Below, one piece after another: positions 50,434 through 59,134 of a stretch of DNA of 64,000 nucleotides. The stretch spans positions 11,686-75,685 of the forward strand of contig DATLNM010000017.1 of NCBI GenBank assembly GCA_035536775.1. The letters are read 5' to 3'. Each line of letters begins with the position of its first letter. Positions within the stretch are counted from its first letter, which is position 1. The notes under the pieces were generated by a model, which saw only the letters and a program-made list of their open reading frames with translations, searched no databases and was not told where the DNA came from. The stretch comes from DATLNM01 sp035536775. Its GTDB lineage: Bacteria > Actinomycetota > CADDZG01 > WHSQ01. A program made the translations under genes and the position numbers.

Positions 50434-50461
50434 CTTTCCTGTGACGCGAGTCACAGGGAAG
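50434..50461. promoter_or_regulatory. CRP/GlxR-like palindrome that can also form a GNRA hairpin
   Basis: Contains TGTGA-N6-TCACA (50440-50455), the core of CRP/GlxR-type sites. The arms extend to CTTTCCTGTGAC / GTCACAGGGAAG with one G-T wobble around GCGA, so the RNA could also fold as a 12-bp stem with a GNRA loop. It sits about 110 bp before the HNH gene and about 160 bp after the end of no other gene on that strand except the phosphoesterase stop (50621). Both roles are possible. Confidence 0.5.
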
Positions 50462-50620
50462 ATGATCCGCAGTTGCTCGTCAACATCGACTTGCCCCGCT
50501 AACTCAATGTCACCGGTACATCAGACTTTGGTTACCACGCGCTCAGATAGTCGATCGATGCCGGTGGTATTCAAGAACGAGAAGGGAGGCTCGTAACCGC
50601 CTGTCAGATCTCGCCTGCTT

Positions 50621-52252
50621 TTAGTCCCCGAGCGCTTTGAACGCGTTGGACCCCCGCTCCCGATATCGCTTCGCGACGTACTCGGGCAGACCCGTGCAGT
50701 CACGCTCCTCCAGGATCAAACGTCGCTCCTTGGCGCGTAGCGGTTGTTCGAAGTCGAAAGCATTGAGCATGTCGCTCGCGCCGCAGTCACGATCGGTCAT
50801 GCACTCGAGGTCGAACGCGGTCTCGATGAACTTCAGCACCGAGGAGAACTCGTACACCGTGGGGTCGATGTAACCCTCCTTGGCCCATGGCGAGATGACC
50901 AACAGCGGCACGCGCGGGCCCAGCCCCATCTCGTCGAGATGGGGCGGCGGGACGTGGTCGTAGAAGCCCCCCGAGTCATCCCACGTCAGGAAAACGGCGG
51001 TGTTCTTCCAGTACTTCGACCTCATCAGCGCGTTCAAGTGGCGGACGGTCCAGTTCTCGCCGAGACACACGCTGGGACCCCCCGGATGCTCGTTGAAACC
51101 AGGCCCCGGTATCACCCACGAGATCTTCTTCAGGGTTCCGTTCTGGATGTCACCCAGCAGCTCCTCCTCGGGCACAACGTTCGTATCCCAGTACTTGGAG
51201 TTGTAGATGTGGTCGATGGCAAGGAGCGCGTTCATCCACGACCCATCGTCCGCGTAATAGCGCCACGAGAGGCCCTTTTCGTTGAGCTGATCGGGCAGAA
51301 CTTCGAAGTCGAAGCACGCCCTGACACGCTCCCAGAACTCGCCGATACGCCCTAGGTCGACAGCCTCCTCGGCCTGCATGACCTCTCGGCGCTCCGCCCG
51401 TGTGAGGAACCGGAACCGGTACACGGTCTCGCCGGGGTCCCCGCAGTAGCCACCGGGCACGCTCGTTTCAAGCTTGTTACCCGTGACTCGGCCTGCTTGC
51501 GCGCCCACCGTATACAGGTGCTCCGGAAACGTAGGGCCGTACATCGAAGAGAACATGTGGTCGCCGAGCACGAACTCGTCGGCATACGCCCAGTAGTTTG
51601 GGATGCCAGATCTAGTGAACGACGAGTAGCCGGCAAGGCTGTCACCGTTCAGCACGAGATCGAATTGGTCCATGCGGCCACCGTTGATCGCCGTCACCCC
51701 ATCGAAGAAGCTGTGGCCCAGGTCGGGCTTGAGGACGTCGGTCGCGACCGAGAGCTTCACCTCCTCACCTTCGGACGTGAGGCCCGAGGTCGCGCCCTCC
51801 GCGCCTTCGTAACGCGCGAAGTAGTTGTCGAAGCTCCTGTTCTCTTTGATGATGTAGATGACGTGCTTGATGGGAAGCTCGCGCGCGACGACTTCGCCGT
51901 TCGCCCCCGACGCGACATCTCCGGCGCCTGGTTGCAGCCCGGGGGACGTGCGCGAACTGCCCTCGCGGACCGCGGGAACCGCGGCTAGGCCCCCCAGGAG
52001 AACCACGAGCATGAGTACGCTGCGCCGGCGTCGCGCCATCATCCGGGCGCGCGCCTTGGCCTTGCGCTGAGCCTTGAGTCGCGCTATCTCCTCCGGGGAA
52101 GGCCCGACCGGCTCGAGCGGGCCAACGAGCAAATCCCCGCGCGGCCGCGGTGCGGGCCGCCGTGGGACCGGCGCTTCCCCCTCCTCAGTGAGCTCGGGCT
52201 CCGGAGGCGGCGGCTGCGCTTGGCGGCGGCGCGGCGGGTGACGTCCCCTCAC
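50621..52252 (-). CDS. Membrane-anchored phosphoesterase (phospholipase C / acid phosphatase family)
   Basis: About 543 residues from the GTG at 52252. A Pro/Arg-rich cytoplasmic start, one membrane helix (SVLMLVVLLGGLAAVPAV) and an external alkaline-phosphatase-fold domain: HVIYIIKENRSFDNYF (metal Asn/Glu), GPTFPEHLY, WDDSGGFYDHVPPP and RVPLLVISPWAK, typical of PF04185 (AcpA/PlcC). Hydrolyses phosphate esters, possibly phospholipids. The start is chosen 5 bp after the transglutaminase stop; a longer frame overlaps that gene. Last gene of the MoxR-DUF58-TgpA operon. Confidence 0.88.
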   Translation of the reverse strand: MRGRHPPRRRQAQPPPPEPELTEEGEAPVPRRPAPRPRGDLLVGPLEPVGPSPEEIARLKAQRKAKARARMMARRRRSVLMLVVLLGGLAAVPAVREGSSRTSPGLQPGAGDVASGANGEVVARELPIKHVIYIIKENRSFDNYFARYEGAEGATSGLTSEGEEVKLSVATDVLKPDLGHSFFDGVTAINGGRMDQFDLVLNGDSLAGYSSFTRSGIPNYWAYADEFVLGDHMFSSMYGPTFPEHLYTVGAQAGRVTGNKLETSVPGGYCGDPGETVYRFRFLTRAERREVMQAEEAVDLGRIGEFWERVRACFDFEVLPDQLNEKGLSWRYYADDGSWMNALLAIDHIYNSKYWDTNVVPEEELLGDIQNGTLKKISWVIPGPGFNEHPGGPSVCLGENWTVRHLNALMRSKYWKNTAVFLTWDDSGGFYDHVPPPHLDEMGLGPRVPLLVISPWAKEGYIDPTVYEFSSVLKFIETAFDLECMTDRDCGASDMLNAFDFEQPLRAKERRLILEERDCTGLPEYVAKRYRERGSNAFKALGD

Positions 52253-52256
52253 GTCG

Positions 52257-54395
52257 CTACCTCGGCTCGAGGTGCAGGCCGGCCAGCCTGTGAAGCTCCG
52301 CGACGGCGGCGTCGGCCTCCCGCTCAGGCGGAGGCGCGGCTCCGTAGCGCTCCCGCTCGAACGCGTGAAGCGCATGTTGTGTCGCGGGCTCTGAGAGGTC
52401 TGCCGCACGCGCCATCAGCTCGGCAGCCGTCTCGGGAGGTGCCCTGCCTGCACCCGCCATCGCGAGCACCCTTTCGAGCTGCCCGAAGGCTCTGGTGACT
52501 CGGCCTCCGAGCACCGGCGGGGGCGGTGCGGGTCCGGGGATGCGCGGCGCGGGCCGGAGCTTCCGCCACGCTACCCACGCCCCACCAACGATCGCGAGAA
52601 CGAGCGCGCCGGTCAAGGCGTTCTTAGCCATGGCGCCCATCCCCTCCGGTAGCAGCGCGCCCACCTTCTCGGCCAGGAATCTGAACGCGCGCGCCAGAGG
52701 GATCATGTCGGCGACCGAGACCTCTGACGGAGGGATCGCGAACGTCGGATCGAACTCGTACCAACCGAGCTCCGGGAAGTAGACCTCGATCCAAGAATGT
52801 GCGTCACTGGCCTTCACCTCGTAGTAACCGGTGAACGCGCTGCGCTCCCCCGGCGTGTAGCCCGCAGCAACACGCGCCGGGATCCCGAGTGAGCGAAGCA
52901 TCACAGTTGTCGCGCTCGCGAACTGCTCACAGAACCCAACGTCCGTCTCGAAAAGGAAATGGTCGACTGCATCATCGCCGGGCGGGGGCACGGGTGACGC
53001 GATGTTGTACTCGAAGTTGTCGGCGAGGTACTCCTCGATCATCTTGACCTTGTCGTACGCATTAGTCGCCCCGCGGGTGATCCTGCGTGCGAGCTCCTCG
53101 ACCCGGCGCGGCAGAGACTCCGGCAACTGCAAAAAGCGCGTGATGCTCTCGGGGATCTCGCCCTCTGCGGCGCGAAGCTCTTTCGGGCCGGCAGCGCCGC
53201 GCGACGAAACGACGCTGTAGACCGTCCCCGGCGTGAGCGTGGCGGCGGTCCGGAGGCTGCCGATCTCATCGATGCTGAGCGAACCGCTGAACCACACTTG
53301 GTCCGGCTGGCCGGCAGCGAACAAGACGCTCGGCTGCTCGACCTCTATGTAGAAGGTCTGGCTGACGTGTGACCGAGGCCCGAGGCTCCGGAATTGGAGC
53401 GGGTAGAGGTGCGGACTGTCGCCTCCAAGGGATAGCGGCTCGGCTTCGGGGACCTTCCAGGTGTCGCCGTCGTACTTCTCGAATACGACGCCCTTCCACA
53501 TCGCGGGCCCCGACGCGCGCACACGCATCACGAGCTCGTCGGAAAGCTGTCCTCGAACGCGGAGGTCCATCTCGTTGTCGACGCCGAAGTAGGCACCGAG
53601 ACGACTGCGGCCGATCCCGCCTCCAGCCCCTCCGCCCGGGTTCGCGATATCGCTGCCGAACGCTCCCAGCCCCGCTCCGTTCCCTAGCGAGAACGGGAGC
53701 GCGAAGGTGCGGACGCCGGTCGGTTGCGGAACCACTAGGAAGAGCACGACCGCGGCGAGAGCCGTGACCCCCGCTGCCCTCAGGATGTCCGTCGTCCGGG
53801 ACACGCGCCCAGTGGTCCTCGCGGTGGCCCCCGGGGCGGTGGGCGTCTTCATCCAACCGTCCGTGCCCTCTCCGATCTCGGACCGATGACCCAGAGAGAG
53901 GGCCGCCACCGCGCACGCGAAGTAGACGATGAGGAACGGCAAGTAGCTCAGGCTCTGCGAGATCGAGCCTGCGACCGCCATCAGTGTCAAAGACGAACCC
54001 AGGGAAAAGTGCAAGTCCTTGCGCGCCGGGACATCGAAGCTGTGGAGGACCTGGACCCACAAAAACAGATCGGCAAGCGGGAAACGGATCTCGTCGAGTG
54101 TCGCTATCCCCCCGATCTGCCCGAGGAAGCGCATCAGGGCGAAGATCGCCCCGATCGACAGCCCTATCTTGATGTGCCAGTTGTCCTTGCGCCGGCGCTT
54201 CCACGACACCCAGTACGCGAACGGAAGGGCGACCAGGACCAAGGTGGCCGTCGGGCCACTGATCGCCTGGACCGAGGCTAGCGCGACCGCCCCGGTGAAC
54301 ACCGCCGCGAACACAGACACCCGCGCGGCGATCGAGTCCTCGGGAGGACGAGGTGCGTTGGCTCGGCGGATCGCCGCGATCAGGCCCCCAGACAC
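52257..54395 (-). CDS. TgpA-like transglutaminase-family membrane protein (DUF3488 + transglutaminase-like)
   Basis: 712 residues. About six membrane helices in the first 210 residues (DUF3488-like), an external region with the transglutaminase-like triad: Cys in VGFCEQFASATTVMLRSLGIPARVAAGY, His in DAHSWIEVYFPELGW and Asp in YEFDPTF, then a final helix and an Arg-rich cytoplasmic end (DUF4129-like, RAFGQLERVL). In other bacteria it is encoded with MoxR and DUF58 genes, as here. GTG start overlaps the DUF58 stop by 16 bp. Likely a cell-surface protein crosslinking or peptidase activity. Confidence 0.9.
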   Translation of the reverse strand: MSGGLIAAIRRANAPRPPEDSIAARVSVFAAVFTGAVALASVQAISGPTATLVLVALPFAYWVSWKRRRKDNWHIKIGLSIGAIFALMRFLGQIGGIATLDEIRFPLADLFLWVQVLHSFDVPARKDLHFSLGSSLTLMAVAGSISQSLSYLPFLIVYFACAVAALSLGHRSEIGEGTDGWMKTPTAPGATARTTGRVSRTTDILRAAGVTALAAVVLFLVVPQPTGVRTFALPFSLGNGAGLGAFGSDIANPGGGAGGGIGRSRLGAYFGVDNEMDLRVRGQLSDELVMRVRASGPAMWKGVVFEKYDGDTWKVPEAEPLSLGGDSPHLYPLQFRSLGPRSHVSQTFYIEVEQPSVLFAAGQPDQVWFSGSLSIDEIGSLRTAATLTPGTVYSVVSSRGAAGPKELRAAEGEIPESITRFLQLPESLPRRVEELARRITRGATNAYDKVKMIEEYLADNFEYNIASPVPPPGDDAVDHFLFETDVGFCEQFASATTVMLRSLGIPARVAAGYTPGERSAFTGYYEVKASDAHSWIEVYFPELGWYEFDPTFAIPPSEVSVADMIPLARAFRFLAEKVGALLPEGMGAMAKNALTGALVLAIVGGAWVAWRKLRPAPRIPGPAPPPPVLGGRVTRAFGQLERVLAMAGAGRAPPETAAELMARAADLSEPATQHALHAFERERYGAAPPPEREADAAVAELHRLAGLHLEPR

Positions 54396-55570
54396 GTCGC
54401 GAGGTCCTTTCCTTTGGTAAGGATGCGCAGGGTGGTCCTTGTTGCCGTCAGGCCTCTCCTCAGGTCATCGAGGCGGCCTTCCGGATGCACCCACGAATCG
54501 CCGTCCGCCGCGACCACGATCGCCCTCGCACCCATGCCCTGGACGATCCGGGCCGACGCGCGTAGGCCTCCTGCAGAACCCGAGCCCTCGGTCGCGCACA
54601 GGATGACCGTGCCGTGGCGCGACGCAGCCTTGGCCGCGGCCGCGGCGAGGGGCTCCAGCCCGTCCTCGGAGGGATGCGCACTCGCGAGCCACTCCAGGAT
54701 TCCCACGCGGCCGGCTCCTCCCAGGCGATCGATCATGCCGGGTCGCCCGGAGCGGACGAGATCGACAGGGTGTCCGGTAGTGAGCGCGTACAGGGCAACG
54801 GAAGCCGCTGCGCTCACGACCGCCTCGAACGCGGAATCCGGTGGGAGCCCTGCGTCGGGGCCCCCGACGACGACGGCGACGCGGCTATAGGTCATCTCTT
54901 CGAACTCTCGGACCACGAGCCGCTGCGCCCGCGCCGTCGATCGCCAGTGGACCGAGCGCGGAGGGTCTCCCGGGCGGTAATCCCGCACGCCGAGGAACTC
55001 CTCGCCTGCACCGGTACGAGCTCGCTCGTGGAGCTGATCAGAAGGGAGGGACGACGGCTCGAGGATCGGGAAGGAGCGAAGCTCGACCCAATGAGGGACC
55101 ACGACGGTGCGCGTCGCGACCGCGATCCGGCGGCGCGATCGAGCCATGCCGAAGGGGGCTCCCGATGTCAGCTCGACGTCCGCTCCATCGAACACCCCGC
55201 GCCGCGCCGCGGTGCGCGTCAACTCGATCTCTACTCGGCCTTGCGCCGGCACTCGGTCCGTCGCCAACCCGATGGGCTCGAAAGCCGGGTATGCGTCGGC
55301 AAGTTTCAGCATCGGCAAGGGCTTGCGGCCGTTATTGATAAGGGTGAGTCCGACGCGCGTCGTATCGCCGACCCTCAAACGGGACGGGACGCTACGGATG
55401 ACCTCGGCGCTCTTGAGCCGATGGCGCACGGCCAGGGAACCGCCGGCGAGGCCCAGGACGCCCGCCGAGAGAACGAAGAGCCAGCCGGCCTGCGCCGTGG
55501 ATCCCGACAGCAGTAAGAGGAGCCCGACGCCGGTGGTCATGACCGCCTTCTTCGTCGGTCGCGGTCTCAT
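54380..55570 (-). CDS. DUF58 (von Willebrand-like) protein
   Basis: 396 residues. Two membrane helices near the N-terminus (about 10-50), a beta-rich region, then the DUF58 signature GAGEEFLGVRDYRPGDPPRSVHWRSTAR and a vWA-like C-terminal part (RVAVVVGGPDAG). DUF58 proteins act with MoxR AAA+ ATPases. The ATG at 55570 (MRPRPTKKAVMT) is preferred; the frame is open further upstream through a GC-rich spacer without support. 180 bp of spacer to the MoxR gene includes a GTGCCCGGGCAC palindrome (about 55574-55585). Confidence 0.88.
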   Translation of the reverse strand: MRPRPTKKAVMTTGVGLLLLLSGSTAQAGWLFVLSAGVLGLAGGSLAVRHRLKSAEVIRSVPSRLRVGDTTRVGLTLINNGRKPLPMLKLADAYPAFEPIGLATDRVPAQGRVEIELTRTAARRGVFDGADVELTSGAPFGMARSRRRIAVATRTVVVPHWVELRSFPILEPSSLPSDQLHERARTGAGEEFLGVRDYRPGDPPRSVHWRSTARAQRLVVREFEEMTYSRVAVVVGGPDAGLPPDSAFEAVVSAAASVALYALTTGHPVDLVRSGRPGMIDRLGGAGRVGILEWLASAHPSEDGLEPLAAAAAKAASRHGTVILCATEGSGSAGGLRASARIVQGMGARAIVVAADGDSWVHPEGRLDDLRRGLTATRTTLRILTKGKDLATCLGA

Positions 55571-55750
55571 GTCGAGTGCCCGGGCACTAGTGACCCGTCC
55601 CGCAAATAACCGCCATCCCAGAGCGTCCCTGCATCGACGATGGCTGCGTTGCTCGTCACGCACGTACTCCCCGGTACGCCCTACTCCTCGCGCCTTGCCC
55701 TCCCCGCCCAGGGCCGCTCTGGACAAAGACGCTACTCACGGGACGGAGCA

Positions 55751-56698
55751 CTAGGTGCTGACCGGCACCGGTATCTGTGCCATCACCGAATGGACGATGT
55801 CGGTCCCGCGCCCAGACTCCAAGCGGAGGCCCGCCGACGGCAGGATGCGGTGGGCAAGTGTCGGAACGGCGAGGGTCTTGATGTCGTCCGGCACGACGAA
55901 GTCGCGTCCATGGAGCAACGCGCGCGCTTGAGCGCACCGAACCAATGTGATCGACGCGCGCGGGCTCGCTCCGAGCTCCACATCGGGATGGTTGCGGGTC
56001 GCCGTCGTGATCGCGAGCGCGAAGTCGAGCACGGGCAAGGAGACATGCGTGGCGCGCGCCGCGGCGCGCACACCAACAATCTCGTCGGGGGAGAGCACGG
56101 CCTCGAGCTCCTCGATGGGATGCGAGTGCAGTTGCGCCACGATCACCTCCCGCTCGATGTCAGGGGTGACGTAACCCAATCCCATCGCGATCGCGAAGCG
56201 GTCGAGTTGCCCTTCGGGCAGTGGGTAGGTCCCGTGGTGCTCGAGCGGGTTCTGCGTGGCGACGACCAGCAGCGGATCCGGGAGCGCGTGGCGCGTGCCG
56301 TCGACGGTCACAGCGCCCTCGTCCATGGCCTCCAGGAGCGCCGATTGCGTCCGAGGCGTGGTGCGGTTGACCTCGTCCACGAGAACGACATTCGCGAAGA
56401 CGGGCCCCTGGATGAACTCGAACCTGTGGCTCGACTGGTTGTAAACGGACGTCCCTGTCACGTCCGAGGGAAGCAGGTCGGGTGTGGCCTGAATCCGCTT
56501 GAACGAACCCCTGATCGAGCGGGCGATCGATCTCGCAAGCATCGTCTTGCCCACTCCTGGAACGTCCTCGATGAGGAGGTGCCCGCCGGCGAACAGGGCC
56601 GTCGCTGCGGCCTCGATCTCGGGGCGCTTGCCGCGGATCACCTTCTCGACGTTGTCGATGAGAGAGCGAGCGGCCATCGTCGCAGCAGGTCTATCCAT
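55751..56698 (-). CDS. MoxR-family AAA+ ATPase
   Basis: 315 residues. Walker A EDVPGVGKTMLAR, Walker B VVLVDEVNRTTPRTQSALLEAM, sensor 1 VVATQNPLEHHGTYPLPEGQLDRF and the C-terminal lid with SPRASITL. MoxR ATPases act as chaperones for vWA/DUF58 proteins; the DUF58 gene follows downstream. ATG at 56698 or GTG one codon upstream (56701). First gene of the MoxR-DUF58-transglutaminase-phosphoesterase operon. Confidence 0.93.
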   Translation of the reverse strand: MDRPAATMAARSLIDNVEKVIRGKRPEIEAAATALFAGGHLLIEDVPGVGKTMLARSIARSIRGSFKRIQATPDLLPSDVTGTSVYNQSSHRFEFIQGPVFANVVLVDEVNRTTPRTQSALLEAMDEGAVTVDGTRHALPDPLLVVATQNPLEHHGTYPLPEGQLDRFAIAMGLGYVTPDIEREVIVAQLHSHPIEELEAVLSPDEIVGVRAAARATHVSLPVLDFALAITTATRNHPDVELGASPRASITLVRCAQARALLHGRDFVVPDDIKTLAVPTLAHRILPSAGLRLESGRGTDIVHSVMAQIPVPVST

Positions 56699-56735
56699 CA
56701 CGAGATTCTCCCACCCCCGAGGCGGAACGTGGCCG

Positions 56736-57197
56736 CTACAACAGACGAGCGATCACGTAAGCCACGGTGGGATAGAACACGAAGTAGAAGCACGCCCCGA
56801 GGAAGTGGTCCAGGAAATCGTTCGAACCGGGCAGACGATCCCAGCGCCTCAAAGCAGCTTCGTACTCCTCGAGAGTGTAGAACCACGGCCACCTCTCGGT
56901 CATGAGGACCGAATGCAGGAGACGGCCGAACCCAAACACCGACAGGGCAGCGGCCGCGCCGGAGACCATCGCCCAGCCATCCCTTTCAGTGGAGACGAAT
57001 CGACTGGCGAGGAACCACAGCCACGCCAGGGGCAGCAGATCGATGATCGCGACCGAGGCAGCGAAGCGCGCCCAGATCCTCGCCTGCCCGGCGCGCCGAA
57101 GGAGTTGGGTCTCCCACGGGTGGTAGCGGCTCACGCCGTTAAGCACGGCCGCCCAGAAGATCCCGAAGAATAGGACGAGCGATTCAGTACCACGCAT
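56736..57197 (-). CDS. Predicted four-helix membrane protein, unknown
   Basis: About 153 residues from the ATG at 57197, placed 9 nt after AGGAAG (an ATG at 57206 is also in frame but overlaps the ribosome site). Four hydrophobic segments (about 6-22, 45-65, 79-98, 132-150). Motif-like WPWFYTLEEYEAALRRWDRLPGSNDF joins the third and fourth. No homology recognised. It ends 35 bp before the moxR start on the same strand and is divergent from archease. Confidence 0.6.
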   Translation of the reverse strand: MRGTESLVLFFGIFWAAVLNGVSRYHPWETQLLRRAGQARIWARFAASVAIIDLLPLAWLWFLASRFVSTERDGWAMVSGAAAALSVFGFGRLLHSVLMTERWPWFYTLEEYEAALRRWDRLPGSNDFLDHFLGACFYFVFYPTVAYVIARLL

Positions 57198-57225
57198 CGA
57201 AACCATCTTCCTGGACCGGCGTCCC

Positions 57226-57231
57226 TAGGAT
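57226..57231 (+). promoter_or_regulatory. -10 box of a probable leaderless archease-rtcB transcript
   Basis: TAGGAT, then exactly 6 nt, then the archease ATG at 57238. No ribosome site between. Confidence 0.5.
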
Positions 57232-57237
57232 GTGGAA

Positions 57238-57654
57238 ATGCAAGAAGGTTGGGAGGCCCTCGAGCACACCGCCGACGTCGGCATCCGTGCATGGGGCCCT
57301 ACGCCCGCGTCCTGCTTCCGACAGGCAGCCAAAGGAACCATCGAATTGACGGGGGTGTGGGCTGAGGGCGTGGCCACCACACGCCTCGCGCTGGACGTTG
57401 GCGCGCCTGACGTCGCGGCCTTGATGGTGGATTGGCTCGAGGAGATCCTCTATCTGATCGACATGAATGACGTCTTCGTGGTCGACGTCGAGGTGGAGCA
57501 CGCCGTGACCGACAGCGCGCGGGGAGCGCTCGCCGTGCGCCCCAGGGCCGGAGCTCCGACGGACGGAACGCACGTCAAGGCCGCTACGTATCACCGCCTG
57601 GTGGTTGAGGAGCGTGAGAACGGCTGGGTCGCCGAGGTCTACCTCGACGTCTAG
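57238..57654 (+). CDS. Archease
   Basis: 138 residues. Family pattern WEALEHTADVGIRAWG at the start, a central LMVDWLEEILYLID and the metal-binding C-terminal Asp (EVYLDV). Archease activates RtcB by speeding guanylylation and multiple turnover. The ATG at 57238 follows a -10 box by 6 nt; a GTG at 57232 is in frame but would fall within the transcript start. rtcB begins 36 bp after its stop, so the two are co-transcribed. Confidence 0.93.
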   Translation: MQEGWEALEHTADVGIRAWGPTPASCFRQAAKGTIELTGVWAEGVATTRLALDVGAPDVAALMVDWLEEILYLIDMNDVFVVDVEVEHAVTDSARGALAVRPRAGAPTDGTHVKAATYHRLVVEERENGWVAEVYLDV

Positions 57655-57690
57655 GGGGTCTGGGGGAGTGGTCCTGGGTAAGGCGCCCAT

Positions 57691-59127
57691 ATGGAGCTCC
57701 AGCGCATCGACGAGTTCACATGGGAGGTCCCCATCGGGTGGGCCGAAGGGATGCGCGTACCCGGTCGGATATTCGCGTCTGAAAGCCTGGCGGCGAAGGC
57801 GGTCGAGGACCGGGGGGTCGATCAGGTCGCCGCCGTCGCGACGCTTCCCGGGATCGTCGACGCGTCGCTCGCGATGCCCGACATCCATTGGGGCTACGGG
57901 TTCCCGATCGGCGGCGTCGCGGCGACCGACCCGAACCGCGGAGGAGTGGTGTCGCCAGGTGGCGTCGGCTTCGACATCGGCTGCGGCGTCCGGCTCGTCA
58001 GTTCGGGATTGTCCTGGGCCGAGGTCCGGCCGAAGATCCGCGATCTCGTAAGGGCGCTCGGGCAGAACGTTCCACGCGGAACCGGCGGTCGCGGTGCCAT
58101 GACGCTCGCCCCTCATGAGATGGACGACGTGCTCGAACGAGGGGTCGAGTTCGCTCTGTCCAAAGGCATCGGTTCCGACGAGGACGCCGAGCTCTGTGAG
58201 GACGCGGGTACGTTGCCGGGCGCAGACGCGGGCGCTATCTCGGCGCGCGCGAAAGAGCGCGGCGCCGACCAACTCGGAAGCCTAGGTGCGGGCAACCACT
58301 TCCTCGAGGTGCAGGTCGTGGACGCGGTGCTCGACGCGAACGCGGCGGTGGTACTGGGGCTCGAGCTCGACCAGGTGTGCGTGATGATCCACTCGGGTTC
58401 GCGCGGGATCGGACATCAGACGTGCACCGATCACGTTCGAACCATCGATCGACTTATGCCGACGCTCGGTATCGAGGTGCCCGATCGGCAGCTGGCATGC
58501 GCACCGGTTGAACATCCCGCAGCCCAGAGGTATCTGGCGGCTATGAACGCCGCCGGCAACTACGCACGGGCAAACAGGCACCTGTTGATGGACGCGGCAA
58601 GGGACACCTTCAAGCAGATCTTCCGCGTAGAGAGGGCATCACTGAAGCTCATCTACGACATCTCGCACAACCTGGCGAAGATCGAGGACCACGAGGTTGA
58701 CGGCCACACGACTCCCCTATGCGTGCACCGGAAGGGGGCAACGCGCGCCTTCGGGCCGGGGCACCCCGAGATCCCGGAGCGCTACCGCGCCATCGGGCAG
58801 CCGGTCATCGTGCCGGGGAGCATGGGGACCCACTCGTTCCTACTCACGGGTTCAGGAGATCGCGCCAACCGCTCCTTCGCCTCCACGTGTCATGGTGCGG
58901 GACGCGCGATGAGCCGGACTCAGGCCAAGAAGCAGATGGACGGACGAACCCTGAAGCGCGATCTCGAAGCTGAAGGCATCCTCATCGCGGCGTCCAACGC
59001 CAAGCTCCTCTCCGAGGAAGCCCCGTACGCGTACAAGGACGTCTCCGAAGTGGTGGAAACCTGTGAGGGCGCGGGACTCTCTCAGATCGTGGCGAGGCTG
59101 CGCCCGGTCGGAGTTGTTAAGGGTTAG
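57691..59127 (+). CDS. rtcB: RNA-splicing ligase
   Basis: Joins 2',3'-cyclic phosphate (or 3'-phosphate) RNA ends to 5'-OH ends using GTP and Mn2+. 478 residues. Mn ligands: Cys in GFDIGCGVR, His in GAGNHFLEVQ, His in IHSGSRGIGHQ, and His in YDISHNLAKIE; the guanylylated His is in CHGAGRAMSR. The C-terminus reads EAPYAYKDVSEVVE. Paired with archease upstream. No RtcR-type sigma-54 regulator is nearby. The substrate in this bacterium (damaged tRNA or rRNA) is unknown. Confidence 0.95.
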   Translation: MELQRIDEFTWEVPIGWAEGMRVPGRIFASESLAAKAVEDRGVDQVAAVATLPGIVDASLAMPDIHWGYGFPIGGVAATDPNRGGVVSPGGVGFDIGCGVRLVSSGLSWAEVRPKIRDLVRALGQNVPRGTGGRGAMTLAPHEMDDVLERGVEFALSKGIGSDEDAELCEDAGTLPGADAGAISARAKERGADQLGSLGAGNHFLEVQVVDAVLDANAAVVLGLELDQVCVMIHSGSRGIGHQTCTDHVRTIDRLMPTLGIEVPDRQLACAPVEHPAAQRYLAAMNAAGNYARANRHLLMDAARDTFKQIFRVERASLKLIYDISHNLAKIEDHEVDGHTTPLCVHRKGATRAFGPGHPEIPERYRAIGQPVIVPGSMGTHSFLLTGSGDRANRSFASTCHGAGRAMSRTQAKKQMDGRTLKRDLEAEGILIAASNAKLLSEEAPYAYKDVSEVVETCEGAGLSQIVARLRPVGVVKG

Positions 59128-59134
59128 CTAGCTG

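Noticed and set aside
57184..58272. 362-residue minus frame opposite archease and rtcB
   Set aside because: Both plus-strand genes are certain; the minus frame spans their junction and has shadow composition.
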